This document shows, piece after piece, positions 43,831 to 61,713 of a stretch of 64,000 nt of DNA. The translations under genes were made by a program, and so were the position numbers. This DNA comes from Deinococcus planocerae (GTDB lineage Bacteria > Deinococcota > Deinococci > Deinococcales > Deinococcaceae), in assembly GCF_002869765.1 (NCBI RefSeq), contig NZ_PNOR01000021.1, positions 13,686 through 77,685 of the forward strand, written 5' to 3'. Every line of letters starts with the position of its first letter. Position 1 is the stretch's first letter. The notes below the pieces were generated by a model that saw nothing but the letters and a program-made list of their open reading frames with translations, did no database searches and was not told where the DNA came from.

Positions 43831-44070
43831 ATGAAGACCGACCCCGTGGAATTGACGCTCTTTCTGGCGCAGAGCGTGGTGGACCAGCCCTCGCTGGTGC
43901 GCGCCTCCAAACGCGGGCCGACCGTGGTCGTGCGCGTCGGACCCGGCGAGGAGGGGCGATTGATCGGGCGGCAGGGGCGCGTGATCCAGGCCATCCGGAC
44001 CCTCGTGCGCGCGGCGAGCGATCCCCGCGAGCGCGTGAACGTGGACCTCGACGCGCCGCGCAAGTCGTGA
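43831..44070 (+). CDS. khpA: KhpA-type KH-domain RNA-binding protein
   Basis: 79 residues: MKTDPVELTLFLAQSVVDQP, VRVGPGEEGRLIGRQGRVIQ (GxxG loop as LIGRQGR), AIRTLVRAASDPRERVNVDL. Location between rpsP and rimM is the conserved place of KhpA (YlqC), a small RNA chaperone that in some bacteria pairs with KhpB/EloR to influence cell elongation and division. rimM begins 10 bp downstream. Confidence 0.93.
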   Translation: MKTDPVELTLFLAQSVVDQPSLVRASKRGPTVVVRVGPGEEGRLIGRQGRVIQAIRTLVRAASDPRERVNVDLDAPRKS

Positions 44071-44080
44071 AGGGTGGGGC

Positions 44081-44620
44081 ATGACGGCACCCGGGGACAC
44101 GACGCGGCTGGGGTACTTCCTGGGCCCTCACGGCGTGCAGGGCGGGGTGAAGGTATACGTGCTCGGCGACCCCGCGCACCTTTTGAGCCTGCCGCGCGTG
44201 TGGGTGGAGGGCCGGGGCTGGCTGCGGGTGCGCCGCGCCGAGTCCGTGCCGCCCGGCGTGGCCCTGCACCTCGCCGGAATCACCACGCGCGAGGGGGCGG
44301 AGACGCTGCGGGACCTCAACGTCTTCGCCGCCGACGCCGACCTGCCCGAGCTGGAGGAGGGGAGCTACTACTACCACGAGCTGCGCGGCCTGCCCGTGCT
44401 GGGGGCGGACGGAACGCGGCTCGGCGAGGTGCGGGACGTGCTCGACGGCGGGCACCAGGACCTCCTCGTCGTCACCCACCCGGGCGGGGAGGACTTCGTG
44501 CCCTTGCAGGCGCCCTACGTGGTCGTGCAGCCGGGAGAGACGGGGAGGCCCGCCACCATCGCCCTCACCGAAGATGCGCCGGGGGGCTTGCTCGGGGAGG
44601 GGGCGGAGGAGGCGCGTTGA
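44081..44620 (+). CDS. rimM: 16S rRNA processing protein RimM
   Basis: 179 residues. N-terminal RimM barrel ([40 protein letters not shown]) and C-terminal PRC barrel ([41 protein letters not shown]). It helps mature the 30S head domain. Standard order before trmD. Confidence 0.96.
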   Translation: MTAPGDTTRLGYFLGPHGVQGGVKVYVLGDPAHLLSLPRVWVEGRGWLRVRRAESVPPGVALHLAGITTREGAETLRDLNVFAADADLPELEEGSYYYHELRGLPVLGADGTRLGEVRDVLDGGHQDLLVVTHPGGEDFVPLQAPYVVVQPGETGRPATIALTEDAPGGLLGEGAEEAR

Positions 44621-44639
44621 CCCTCTGCCGTTTCCCGTC

Positions 44640-45452
44640 ATGCTGACCTTCTCCTTCCTCACCCTCTTTCCCGAACTCCTCGCGCCCTTCGCCTCGGAGG
44701 CCATTCTGGGCAAGGCGGCGGCGCGGGGGCTGGTTCACGTCAACCTCGTCAACATGCGGAATTTTGCGGGAAACAGGCACGCGAAGGTGGACGACACGCC
44801 CTACGGCGGCGGCGCGGGCATGGTGATCCGGGTGGACGTGGCCGAGCGGGCGCTCTCCAGCCTCCCCCCCGCCGACGAGGTGATCCTCTTCACGCCCGCC
44901 GGGGAGCCCTTCACCCAGCGCACGGCGGAGGAGTTGTCCACGAAGACGCACCTCGCCTTCCTGTGCGGGCGATACGAGGGCTTCGACGCGCGGGTGGAGG
45001 GGCTCGTCACGCGGGAGCTGAGCGTCGGCGACTTCGTGACCATGGGGGGCGAGGCGGCGGCGGCCTGCGTGCTGGAGGCGGTCGCGCGGCTCGTGCCCGG
45101 CGTGCTCGGCGACGAGGACTCGCACCGGGCGGACTCCTTCTCGAGCGGGCTGCTCGACTACCCGGAGTACACCCGGCCCCCCGAGTGGCGCGGCCAGGGC
45201 GTGCCGGAGGTCCTCAGGAGCGGAAATCACGGCGCGGTGGCCGAGTGGCGGCGGCAGCAGGCCCTCGCGCGGACGCTGATGCGGCGGCCCGACCTCCTCG
45301 CAGGCGCGGGGCTGACCCCGCAGGACAGCGCCCACCTCCTCGCGCTGGGGGTGACGCCGGAGCAACTGGCGGGGTGGGGGGCGCCCCCGCCGCCCGAGCC
45401 GAAACGCAGACGCAGGCCCCGCCCTCCGGCGCTTCCCGGGACGGAGGGGTGA
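44640..45452 (+). CDS. trmD: tRNA (guanine-37-N1)-methyltransferase TrmD
   Basis: 270 residues. SPOUT knot features are present: [78 protein letters not shown]. It methylates G37 of tRNAs to prevent frameshifting. The C-terminal about 25 residues are a Pro/Arg tail not seen in most TrmD. rplS, the usual next gene, is absent here. Confidence 0.97.
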   Translation: MLTFSFLTLFPELLAPFASEAILGKAAARGLVHVNLVNMRNFAGNRHAKVDDTPYGGGAGMVIRVDVAERALSSLPPADEVILFTPAGEPFTQRTAEELSTKTHLAFLCGRYEGFDARVEGLVTRELSVGDFVTMGGEAAAACVLEAVARLVPGVLGDEDSHRADSFSSGLLDYPEYTRPPEWRGQGVPEVLRSGNHGAVAEWRRQQALARTLMRRPDLLAGAGLTPQDSAHLLALGVTPEQLAGWGAPPPPEPKRRRRPRPPALPGTEG

Positions 45453-45558
45453 GGGTGGCCCTGCCGCCCGGCTTTCATGACCGCAGAAGTCAGAAAGCTC
45501 GCTTATAGCCGCGCTTGTGTGATCCCCGCCCAGGTCAGCCTCCCGGGATGAGCGCAGG

Positions 45559-46170
45559 ATGGGCAGCGAGATGCAGGTGCCCCTTTTCCCCCTTCCCAAC
45601 CTGGTCCTGTTTCCGGGACAGGTGTTGCCGCTGTACGTGTTCGAGCCCCGCTACCGGGAGCTGCTCGGGCGCGTGCTGGAGAGTGGGGAGCCCTTCGGCA
45701 TCGTCCGCATCCGCTGGTCGAGCGAGGAGTCGCCCCTGCCCTTCCATGAGCGGGTCTCGCGGGTGGGGACCCTGGCGCACGTCACCCGCGCCCAGCGCCA
45801 CGAGGACGGCACGAGCAGCATCCTCGTCGTGGGCGGCGAGCGCTTCAGCGTGCAGGACTTCGACCTGTCGCACACCTACCTCAGCGCCGACGTGGCCGTG
45901 TCCCCCCTGGAGCCAGGCCCCCTGGAGGAGTCCGCCGTGGACGCCCTCGCCCGGCACCTGCTCTCGGGCGTGGTGCGCCTGCACCCGGGCAGCGCCGAGG
46001 CGATCTTGGAAAACGCCCCCCAGGCTCCCCTCCTGATCGCCAGTTTCGCCGCCGCCCTGCTGCCCCTCACCCCCGAGCAGCGGGAGGAAGCGCTGGACGC
46101 CCCGACCCTGTTCGACCGCCTGGAGGCGCTGCTGGGCTCCCTGCCGCTGGAGGCGCGGGAATTGAACTAG
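45559..46170 (+). CDS. Stand-alone LON substrate-binding (N-terminal) domain protein
   Basis: 203 residues. The LonN beta fold is clear: [88 protein letters not shown] helical tail follows ([21 protein letters not shown]). No ATPase or protease domain follows, so it is not Lon itself. The family may act as an adaptor; its function is unproven. ATG 45571 is an alternative start. It follows trmD by 106 bp. Confidence 0.87.
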   Translation: MGSEMQVPLFPLPNLVLFPGQVLPLYVFEPRYRELLGRVLESGEPFGIVRIRWSSEESPLPFHERVSRVGTLAHVTRAQRHEDGTSSILVVGGERFSVQDFDLSHTYLSADVAVSPLEPGPLEESAVDALARHLLSGVVRLHPGSAEAILENAPQAPLLIASFAAALLPLTPEQREEALDAPTLFDRLEALLGSLPLEARELN

Positions 46171-46210
46171 GGCGGGAGGCCGGGCACGGCCACACGAAAA
46201 CGCCACCCGG

Positions 46211-46216
46211 TAGAGT
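46211..46216 (+). promoter_or_regulatory. -10 box TAGAGT upstream of the gene at 46262
   Basis: TAGAGT would give a leader of about 40 nt that carries a weak gagg before ATG 46262. Confidence 0.4.
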
Positions 46217-46261
46217 GAGCGGGCCGTCCCAGTTCGCCCCCCTCACCCCCGAGGTCTCGCC

Positions 46262-46777
46262 ATGAACGTTCTGCTTCCCGGTCTCGCCGCCCTGCTCCTC
46301 GCCTCGCAGGCCGCCGACACCCGCGTCACCGTCCCCGGCACGGGCGTGAGCCTCGCCCTCCCGGCGGGATTCGTGCCCATGCCCGCCGATGTGATCGCCC
46401 TCAAGTATTCGCGCGGGGGCACTCCCCCGGCTTCCGTCTACTCCACCCCCGGCCCGAGCTGGGCGGTCAACATCGCCTTCGCCCTGCGGGACGTCGAGTT
46501 GCCACCCGGCGATCTGGCGCCCGTGCAGGCGGTGCTGGAGCGCTCGGTGCAGGGAACGCCGGGCTTCCGCTGGGTGGGGCGCGGGATCGAACGCGTGGGA
46601 AACCGGGACTGGATCGTCCTGCGCTTCTGGGTGGACGGCCTGGACCAGCCGATCTACAATCACCTGCGGGCGACCCGAGAGGGGAAGGGGACGCTCCTCG
46701 TCACCGCCAACGTGACCAAGGCGCTCTATCCCAGGTACGCGTCCCAGCTCGACGCGGCGATGAAGAGCCTGAAGTAA
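46262..46777 (+). CDS. Small secreted hypothetical protein (PsbP/DcrB-like fold)
   Basis: 171 residues. Signal peptide (MNVLLPGLAALLLASQAA), then a single alpha/beta domain: VTVPGTGVSLALPAGFVPMP, WVGRGIERVGNRDWIVLRFW, HLRATREGKGTLLVTANVTK, YASQLDAAMKSLK. The fold pattern is reminiscent of PsbP/DcrB lipocalin-type exported domains; the assignment is tentative. Convergent with purU, six bases apart. Confidence 0.68.
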   Translation: MNVLLPGLAALLLASQAADTRVTVPGTGVSLALPAGFVPMPADVIALKYSRGGTPPASVYSTPGPSWAVNIAFALRDVELPPGDLAPVQAVLERSVQGTPGFRWVGRGIERVGNRDWIVLRFWVDGLDQPIYNHLRATREGKGTLLVTANVTKALYPRYASQLDAAMKSLK

Positions 46778-46783
46778 CGCCCG

Positions 46784-47689
<906 letters not shown>

Positions 47690-47704
47690 GTCGGGGCCAG
47701 GATA
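47690..47704 (-). promoter_or_regulatory. -10 box TATCCT for purU
   Basis: Minus-strand TATCCT (47699-47704), nine bases, ATG 47689; back-to-back with the plus-strand promoter at 47722. Confidence 0.5.
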
Positions 47705-47721
47705 CCGGGCGGCTTCGGTGG

Positions 47722-47734
47722 TACGCTCGGGCGC
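47722..47734 (+). promoter_or_regulatory. -10 box TACGCT deciding GTG 47735
   Basis: TACGCT (47722-47727), seven bases (cgggcgc), GTG 47735. Confidence 0.6.
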
Positions 47735-48832
<1,098 letters not shown>

Positions 48833-49286
48833 GGCTGCTCATTCCCTCCACCCCCTTTGCCCCGCCGCGAAACGCCAACGAACGTCTCCTGACTCTCCAA
48901 GCCAGCGGGTGAGCCTTCACTGAGGTGACCGGACGCCCGCATGAGTCGGTGGCCGCCGGGCCTTGCCTGCCGCGCGAGGGGTCCGACCGTACCGGGCCGG
49001 GAGAGCCCTCCCAGACGAAGGCTGCCTCTTCGGTCAAAAGGTGAAGACTCTGTTGTTTATCGAGCTCGAACCAGAGTGTGGGACCGATTGCAATCCGCCT
49101 GTGGATATCTAGACAATTGGGCCCACAGCGGGGAATGAGAGACCTGAATTATCTATGAAGAAGGTCGCACTCCGGTTAACATCAAACATCTCATTAAGAG
49201 TGGGGAGGCGATGAAGGCCCTTCTGTATCCCGGTCACCTGGGAGGGCCAGAGCGAGTGGTGAGACCGACCCCCAGGAGGAGGCGCG
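48833..49286. other. 454-bp gap with AT-richer leader
   Basis: No gene seen. Bases 49040-49220 are clearly less GC-rich than the surroundings and hold possible promoter parts (TTGCAA near 49088 and TAGACA about 16 bp later). A leader runs to the aggaggagg Shine-Dalgarno before 49287. A long 5' UTR for the lipoprotein gene is likely. Confidence 0.4.
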
Positions 49287-52250
49287 ATGCGTCGAACAGT
49301 TGGTGGGTTTTTATTGGCTCTGAGTCTCGCGGCCTGTTCCCAGTCGCCCACGCCCACGGAGGGGGTGGGTGCCCGTTCGCCGGGGCAGATGGGCGGTCCG
49401 TCTCTCGGGGCGCTCGACGTGGTGACGCCCGTCCAGGGAACCAACGACCTCGTGGTCGGGGGCAAGGTGTCCAAGGTGCCGGGGGCGACTGGCAATCCGT
49501 CTTTCTATCTGGTGGCGACGAGCAACGACGGCCAGAACGGCTGCAACGCGACGGGGAACGAGAGGGCGACGGTCACCCTGACCTCCAACGACCCTTCCAA
49601 GATTCCCAACCCCTCCGGAACGTTCCGGGTCGGGGGCTGCGGGACGGACAACAGGGTCACCATTCCCTACACCGTGTCGCCCACCGCGACCGCCGGTGAG
49701 GTGACGATGACGGCCAGCGTCGTGCCCGGAACGGGCCGGGGCGGAACGTACACCCCCGGCAGTTTCGTCGTCAGCATCACCATTCCGAAGCCCAGCGACA
49801 CCACCGCGCCCGTCGTCACACCGACGGTGACGGGAACGGCGGGGCAAAACGGCTGGTACACGGGCAACGTGTCTGTGAAGTGGAACGTGACCGACGGCGA
49901 GAGTGCGATCACCACGCCGGAGTGCGCGACCACCGTGATCGACACCGACACGGGAGGCATGAAGGTCTCCTGCACGGCGACGAGCGCCGGGGGCACCACC
50001 ACCGAGTCCGTCACCGTCAAGCGCGACGCCACCGCGCCCGTCATCAGCGGTGAGGACGTGGTGGACGAGAAGTGGCGCAACGCCAGCCTCTCCTCCGGCG
50101 AATTCACCGCCTCCGACGCCACCTCGGGCCTGAGCGGCGCCAGCCCGGCCAAGTTCACCCTGACGGCCAGCGCGGAGTCGGCGGCCACGTCCACCCCCAC
50201 GGTGGTGAGCCAGACCGTGACCGATCAGGCGGGGAACTCGGCCAGCCGCACCCTGTCCGCGTTGATCGACAAGACCAAACCCACCGCCAGCGTCACGCCG
50301 GGCGGCAAGCTCGGGCTGAACGACTGGTACGTCGGCGACGTGACGTTCGCGGCGAGCGGCACCGACGCCCTGAGCGGCGGCGTGACCTGCTCCCAGCCCG
50401 CCACTCTTGCGAGTGACAGCGCAGGTCACACGGCGGCCACGATCTGCACCGACGCGGCGGGCAATTCCGCGACCGGCTCCGCGACGGTCAAGCGGGACGC
50501 GACCGCGCCGGGTCCCCTGACCCTGACGGCGAGCGGCCCCCAGGGCCAGGACGGCTGGTACGTCGGCGACGTGACGTTCGCGGCGAGCGGCACCGACGCC
50601 CTGAGCGCCGTGACGTGCACCCCGCCCGCCTCCCTGACCGGCGACGACGCGGGCCACACGGCGAGCACGACCTGCACGGACGCGGCGGGCAACTCCGCGA
50701 CGAAAGAACTCGTCGTCAAGCGCGACGCCACCGCCCCCACCGCGGCCATCACGCCGGGCGGCACTCAGGTTGGCGGCTGGTACAACACCGACGTGACCTT
50801 CGCGGCGAGCGGGACCGACACCCTGAGCGGCGGCGTGACCTGCACGGCCATCCCGGCCCTGACCGTCGACAGCTCGGGAACCACCGTGAGCACCACCTGC
50901 ACGGACGCCGCAGGCAACCGCAAGGGGGCCGAGCTGACCGTGAGGCGTGACGCGACCGCGCCGGTCATCAGCGGGGAGAACGTGGCGGACGACGCCTGGC
51001 GTAACTCCGACCTGAGCCGCACCTTCACGGCGGGCGACGGCGGCTCGGGCCTCGCCGACGGCGCCGACGCCAGCTTCACCCTCACCGCGAGCGCCGAGTC
51101 GGCCAGCCCCAGTGCCCCGACCCTCGTGAGCCGCGTGGTGCGGGACAACGCGGGCAATGCGGCCACGCGCACGCTCTCCGCCCTGATCGACACCACCGCC
51201 CCCACGGCGGGCATCACGCCGAGCGGCACGCTGGTGAACGGCTGGTACAACACCGACGTGACTTTCGCCGCAAGCGGCACCGACACCCTGAGCGGCGGCG
51301 TGACCTGCACGGCCATTGCGGCCCTCACGACCGACTCCGCCGCGACCACCGTCAAGACCACCTGCACCGACGCGGCGGGCAACCGCAAGGATGCCGAACT
51401 TGGCGTCAGGCGCGACACGGGAGCGCCCACGGCGGGCATCACGCCGAGCGGCACTCAGGTTGGCGGCTGGTACAACACCGACGTGACCTTCGCCGCGGGC
51501 GGCACCGACACCCTGAGTGGCGGCGTGACCTGCACGGCCATTGCGGCCCTGACTTCCGACACCGCCGGAAGCACCGTCAAGACGACCTGCACCGACACGG
51601 CGGGGAACCGGGCCGACGCCACGCTGAGCCTGAGGCGTGACGCCACGGCGCCGACCATCACGGGCACGTTCGCCAGCCCGGTGCTCGCTACCTCGGGCGC
51701 CGGGGCCACCCTGGACAGCAGCCCGCTGAAGGTCGCCGACGCGTTGAGCGGCCTCAAGGGCGGCGTCACCTGCTCGCAGACCAGCCTGCCCTTCGGCACG
51801 ACCCCGGTGACGTGCCGCGCCGAGGATCAGGCGGGCAACCTCGCCTCGGTCACGAACAGTGTCACGGTCACCCTCGGCAACATCTACACGAACGCCTACA
51901 ACCTGCTCGCCCCGCTGAAGAACACGCCCGGCGACCTGAGCCTCGTCAAGCTCGGCTCCACGGTGCCCGTCAAGATCACGGCCCCGAACTACGCGGGCGG
52001 CGCGGCGACCGACCTCGCCTCCGACCTCAAGATGACGGTGGTCTACCGGAACGTCGGGACCTCCGACCAGACCTTCGAGGTGACGGACTTCAGCGCCGCA
52101 GGCTCGACGGTCTGGCGTTACGACGCTGCCACCAACCAGTACGTCTTCAACCTGAGCACCAGGACGAACTTCAACGTGGGTGAGTACGACCTGACGATCA
52201 CCTACAAGGGTGTCACGCTCGCCAAAGGAGCGTTCAACATCAAGAGGTGA
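49287..52250 (+). CDS. Large repetitive lipoprotein with Ig/HYR-like repeats and PxKF-like C-terminus
   Basis: 987 residues. Lipobox LALSLAACSQ (Cys17) implies outer lipid anchoring. After a first beta domain (about 45-170) come at least six Ig-like units of about 75-80 residues marked by WYNTDVTFAASGTDTLSGGV, TCTDAAGNR and RRDATAP. Two variant units (VISGEDVVDEKWRNASLSSG) lie between. The end (about 865-987) resembles the PxKF domain (LVKLGSTVPVKITAPNYAGG). The units are also near-identical at DNA level, so copy number may vary by recombination. A surface adhesin or stalk role is inferred. Confidence 0.82.
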   Translation: MRRTVGGFLLALSLAACSQSPTPTEGVGARSPGQMGGPSLGALDVVTPVQGTNDLVVGGKVSKVPGATGNPSFYLVATSNDGQNGCNATGNERATVTLTSNDPSKIPNPSGTFRVGGCGTDNRVTIPYTVSPTATAGEVTMTASVVPGTGRGGTYTPGSFVVSITIPKPSDTTAPVVTPTVTGTAGQNGWYTGNVSVKWNVTDGESAITTPECATTVIDTDTGGMKVSCTATSAGGTTTESVTVKRDATAPVISGEDVVDEKWRNASLSSGEFTASDATSGLSGASPAKFTLTASAESAATSTPTVVSQTVTDQAGNSASRTLSALIDKTKPTASVTPGGKLGLNDWYVGDVTFAASGTDALSGGVTCSQPATLASDSAGHTAATICTDAAGNSATGSATVKRDATAPGPLTLTASGPQGQDGWYVGDVTFAASGTDALSAVTCTPPASLTGDDAGHTASTTCTDAAGNSATKELVVKRDATAPTAAITPGGTQVGGWYNTDVTFAASGTDTLSGGVTCTAIPALTVDSSGTTVSTTCTDAAGNRKGAELTVRRDATAPVISGENVADDAWRNSDLSRTFTAGDGGSGLADGADASFTLTASAESASPSAPTLVSRVVRDNAGNAATRTLSALIDTTAPTAGITPSGTLVNGWYNTDVTFAASGTDTLSGGVTCTAIAALTTDSAATTVKTTCTDAAGNRKDAELGVRRDTGAPTAGITPSGTQVGGWYNTDVTFAAGGTDTLSGGVTCTAIAALTSDTAGSTVKTTCTDTAGNRADATLSLRRDATAPTITGTFASPVLATSGAGATLDSSPLKVADALSGLKGGVTCSQTSLPFGTTPVTCRAEDQAGNLASVTNSVTVTLGNIYTNAYNLLAPLKNTPGDLSLVKLGSTVPVKITAPNYAGGAATDLASDLKMTVVYRNVGTSDQTFEVTDFSAAGSTVWRYDAATNQYVFNLSTRTNFNVGEYDLTITYKGVTLAKGAFNIKR
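50324..51540. repeat. Intragenic direct repeats in the lipoprotein gene
   Basis: A 53-bp exact repeat at 50324-50376 and 50555-50607 (offset 231 bp) is followed by a second repeat class starting at 50777, 51242 and 51467. gcactcaggttggcggctgg and the next 23 bp are identical at 50761 and 51451. All offsets are multiples of three. Confidence 0.85.
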
Positions 52251-52272
52251 CCGTCTGAGCCGAACACCTGAC

Positions 52273-52306
52273 GAGGGCGACCTGGGAATTCCACCCGGTC
52301 GCCCTC
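52273..52306. terminator. Terminator after the lipoprotein gene
   Basis: Perfect 10-bp stem gagggcgacc/ggtcgccctc with a 14-nt loop, followed by gctccttt. Positioned between convergent genes. Confidence 0.8.
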
Positions 52307-52340
52307 GCTCCTTTCGTCCGAATTGCCGCCGCATCCCCCG

Positions 52341-52901
<561 letters not shown>

Positions 52902-52945
52902 GGGCGCAGCATGGCCCAGCCCCTCTGACTGAACCCTCACCCGCC

Positions 52946-57373
<4,428 letters not shown>

Positions 57374-57377
57374 GCCA

Positions 57378-58961
<1,584 letters not shown>

Positions 58962-59346
58962 GGGAGGAAACTCCTGCGGGCAGGGGTGGGGCCCGGTGTG
59001 GGTGAAGAGTCGAGAGTACACTCCTGCGACTCACGCTTACGGGGGCGGGAGGAGGAGCGTCATCCCTCTATGATACCGCTTCTCGCGCCGCTCTTTGCGC
59101 GCTGTGGAGGCGCTCCTCCTCTTCAGGCACCTCTCCCCCACTCCTCCGGTCTCGGACTCCATCCCCCGGAGGTCAGGGAGGGGCGGCGGCTGGGGCGAGA
59201 CCAGGAGACCGGGACTTGAGGACCTCACGTTGGGTTTTTCCCGGAACGGTAAATCACCTTCCCGGCCCCTGGCCCTGACCGCCGATCAGGACAGCTCCCT
59301 GTTTCGCCTGGAGGGGCGCCTGGGCGGGAGCTGTGTACACTGCGTC
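58962..59346. other. 385-bp divergent gap between prfC and the CxxxC-repeat gene
   Basis: No gene seen. It holds the prfC leader (58962-59012), TACTCT on the minus strand at 59013-59018, and the TACACT box of the next gene at its far end. The middle (59060-59330) is GC-rich and featureless to my reading. Confidence 0.45.
59336..59346 (+). promoter_or_regulatory. -10 box TACACT for the gene at 59347
   Basis: TACACT (59336-59341), five bases (gcgtc), ATG 59347. Confidence 0.55.
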
Positions 59347-60777
59347 ATGCCCCACAACCCCGTCCGCGTGCTGTCCCGGGCCTTCCAGGCTGGGCTGTTC
59401 GGCCTCACGCTGCTGGGCTCGGCGGTGGCCGCGACGACCCAACCGTTCGTGATGCTGCCGCAGAACATCGAAAAGCAGCAGACCAAACGCAGCTCCGTGC
59501 AAAAGGACGCCAGGGGAAACCTGCACGCCGTGTACAGCACGCTGGACGGCGACGTGCGCTACGCGACCTGCCAGGGGGCCTGCACGTCGGAGGGCGCCTG
59601 GAAATCCGAGCGGATCATCTGGACGCCGAATCTGCCCCCCGACGGGTTTGTCGTCCCCAAGCTGAGGGTGGCCCCCGACGGCAGCCTGCACCTGGGCCTC
59701 TACGTGAATGCCAGCGGCCTCCTGACCGAGGAGGGCAAGGTCTACTACGTGCGCTGCACCTCGGGCTGCCTGAAGGAACCGAACTGGAAACTGAGCCCTG
59801 TGACCAAGCGCTATTACAACCTCGCCCCCCCGCTGGACAGCGAGTGGTTCACCCTGGACCCGCAGGGCCGCCCGCGCCTGGCCTTCGTGGACAACATCGG
59901 CGTGGACCTCTCGGACCGGATCGGCGCCCCGAACGCGAAGGCGCTGTGGCTGGGCTGCGACCGTGCCTGCACCACCGCCTCGTCGTGGAAGACCGCCGTG
60001 CTGGACTTGCCGCCCACCGGCATGTCCGGGGCGACCACCCTGACTTACGACGCGCGGGGGGTGGCGCACCTGCTCGCCTATTTCCGCACGCCCGAAGAGG
60101 CGAGAACGGAGCTGCTCTACACCCAGTGCGCGCGCGACTGCCAGGAGGCCCGCAACTGGAGCCCCAGAGTCACGCTCGCCAGCGACCTGTACAGCCCGAA
60201 CGTGGCCCGCTCGTGGAGCGTCTCCGTGACGCCCGAGGGGGCCCTGTACGTGCCCGTCTACCTCGGCAGCACGCTGACCAAGAAGGGGCGCGAGGAACTC
60301 GACCTCCTCACCTGTGCCCGGAACTGCACCACCCGGAGCGGCTGGCAGCGGGTGAGCCTGCGCACGGCGGCGAAGATTCCGGCCTCGGTCCTGACCTTCG
60401 GCGCGGGCGTGGACAGCGAGATCGTCGGGGGCAAACTGATCCTGTCCTTCACCGCCCGCCTGCGAACCCAGCCCGCCGCCACCGAGGTCATGAAGCTGAC
60501 GTGCCAGGGCGACTGCGGCGCGAGGACCGCCCGCTGGACGAGGAGCACCGCCGCCTCCACGGCGACCTTCAAGCTGCCGAACCAGGGCAACTGCCTGTTC
60601 GTCGGGACGGGCGTGGAGCCGCACACCGACGTGACCCCAGGCGGGCGCGTCACCTTTACCATCGCGCCCACCTGGGGCTGCCAGGGGACCGACTACATCG
60701 TGTACCGCGGCGGAAATCCGGAATATCGGTCGTTCTCGGACATGAAGTGGCTGAACTACGTGGTGATCAGCCGCTGA
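59347..60777 (+). CDS. Secreted protein with six CxxxC-W repeats, propeller-like
   Basis: 476 residues from ATG 59347 (signal AFQAGLFGLTLLGSAVA). Six modules each contain C-x3-C followed by Trp after 5-7 residues: TCQGACTSEGAW, RCTSGCLKEPNW, GCDRACTTASSW, QCARDCQEARNW, TCARNCTTRSGW, TCQGDCGARTARW. Between them are BNR/sialidase-like turns (VQKDARGNLHAVYS, VAPDGSLHLGLYV, LDPQGRPRLAFVD, VTPEGALYVPVYL). This suggests a six-bladed propeller with one disulfide per blade. The C-terminal about 60 residues are a separate beta segment. No enzymatic motif seen; it overlaps the convergent gene by 11 bp. Confidence 0.75.
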   Translation: MPHNPVRVLSRAFQAGLFGLTLLGSAVAATTQPFVMLPQNIEKQQTKRSSVQKDARGNLHAVYSTLDGDVRYATCQGACTSEGAWKSERIIWTPNLPPDGFVVPKLRVAPDGSLHLGLYVNASGLLTEEGKVYYVRCTSGCLKEPNWKLSPVTKRYYNLAPPLDSEWFTLDPQGRPRLAFVDNIGVDLSDRIGAPNAKALWLGCDRACTTASSWKTAVLDLPPTGMSGATTLTYDARGVAHLLAYFRTPEEARTELLYTQCARDCQEARNWSPRVTLASDLYSPNVARSWSVSVTPEGALYVPVYLGSTLTKKGREELDLLTCARNCTTRSGWQRVSLRTAAKIPASVLTFGAGVDSEIVGGKLILSFTARLRTQPAATEVMKLTCQGDCGARTARWTRSTAASTATFKLPNQGNCLFVGTGVEPHTDVTPGGRVTFTIAPTWGCQGTDYIVYRGGNPEYRSFSDMKWLNYVVISR

Positions 60778-61690
60778 CGGGGCGGTACGCCTCCAGCAGC
60801 GCGTCCAGCGTCCCCAGCCGCGTCTCGATCAACTTCTCCGGGTCCCGGTTGTAGCCGCCCGCCATCACGGTCACGAGGGGGACCCGCGTGCGGGCTGCCC
60901 AGCGGAAGACCCGTTCGTCCCGCTCCCGCACCCCGGCGGGCGTGAGGGCGAGGCGGCCCAGTTGGTCTTCTCCCAGCACGTCCGCCCCCGCGAGGTAGAA
61001 GGCGAAGTCGGGGCGGAAGGCGGCCACGGCGGGGGCGACCCGTTCGTCCAACGCGGCGAGGTAGGCCCTGTCCCCGGTGCCGTCGGGCAAGGCCACGTCC
61101 AACCCACTCCGCTCCTTCTGAAAGGGATAGTTGTTCGCCCCGTGGACGCTGACGGTCAGGGCGCGGGGTTCGCCTGCGAGCATGGCCGCCGTCCCATTGC
61201 CCTGATGCACGTCGAGGTCGAGGATCAGGAGGCGCGTGGCGTGTCCGCCGTCGAGGAGCCAGCGCACGGAGATCACCACGTCGTTGAGGAAGGAAAAGCC
61301 CTCGGCCCGGTCGTGGTAGGCGTGGTGCGTCCCACCGCCCAGATTCACGCCGAAGCCGTGGGTCAGGGCGTCCCGCGTGGCCGCCAACGTCGCACCGCTG
61401 CTCGCCAGACCGCGCTCGACGACCGCCGGGTTCCAGGGAAAACCGAGGGCCCGTTCCTCGGCGCGCGTGACCTCTCCCCGCCGCCAGCGGGCGAGGTAGG
61501 CGGGGTCATGGACGCGCTCGGCGTCGGCCCAGTCGAGCAGGGGCGCGTCGAGGAGGGGGAGGCGTTCGGCGGCCCCGGCGAGCAGGCGCCCCAGGAACTC
61601 GCGGGGGAGGAACTGTCTTCGGGGCGGCGGGGTGCCCGCGTAGGCCGCGCGGCGAAAGGCGGTCCAGGCGCGGGGGAAGGGTGAGGTCAC
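60767..61690 (-). CDS. Histone-deacetylase/AcuC-family hydrolase
   Basis: 307 residues from GTG 61690. The class II-like bacterial HDAC core is complete: VNLGGGTHHAYHDRAEGFSF, LILDLDVHQGNGTAAM with the zinc Asp/His, FAFYLAGADVLGEDQLGRLA, VTVMAGGYNRDPEKLIET. It should deacetylate an acetyl-lysine or polyamine-type substrate; AcuC-type proteins regulate acetyl-CoA synthetase. No acs/acu genes are nearby. Divergent from the nitronate monooxygenase-like gene. Confidence 0.9.
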   Translation of the reverse strand: MTSPFPRAWTAFRRAAYAGTPPPRRQFLPREFLGRLLAGAAERLPLLDAPLLDWADAERVHDPAYLARWRRGEVTRAEERALGFPWNPAVVERGLASSGATLAATRDALTHGFGVNLGGGTHHAYHDRAEGFSFLNDVVISVRWLLDGGHATRLLILDLDVHQGNGTAAMLAGEPRALTVSVHGANNYPFQKERSGLDVALPDGTGDRAYLAALDERVAPAVAAFRPDFAFYLAGADVLGEDQLGRLALTPAGVRERDERVFRWAARTRVPLVTVMAGGYNRDPEKLIETRLGTLDALLEAYRPVSG

Positions 61691-61702
61691 GCCCCCAGGC
61701 TA
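61691..61702 (-). promoter_or_regulatory. -10 box TAGCCT for the deacetylase-like gene
   Basis: Minus-strand TAGCCT (61697-61702), six bases (gggggc), GTG 61690. Confidence 0.6.
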
Positions 61703-61713
61703 CGGCGTGCGGC

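Noticed and set aside
50324..51540. CRISPR-like spaced repeats
   Set aside because: The repeats are in-frame coding units with 75-80-residue spacing, not 28-37-bp repeats with unique spacers, and no cas gene is near.
49311..52334. Open frame of about 1000 codons antisense to the repetitive lipoprotein
   Set aside because: High GC makes long antisense frames common. Its composition (Arg/Gly/His-rich) lacks domain features, while the plus strand has a lipobox, Shine-Dalgarno and clear repeats.
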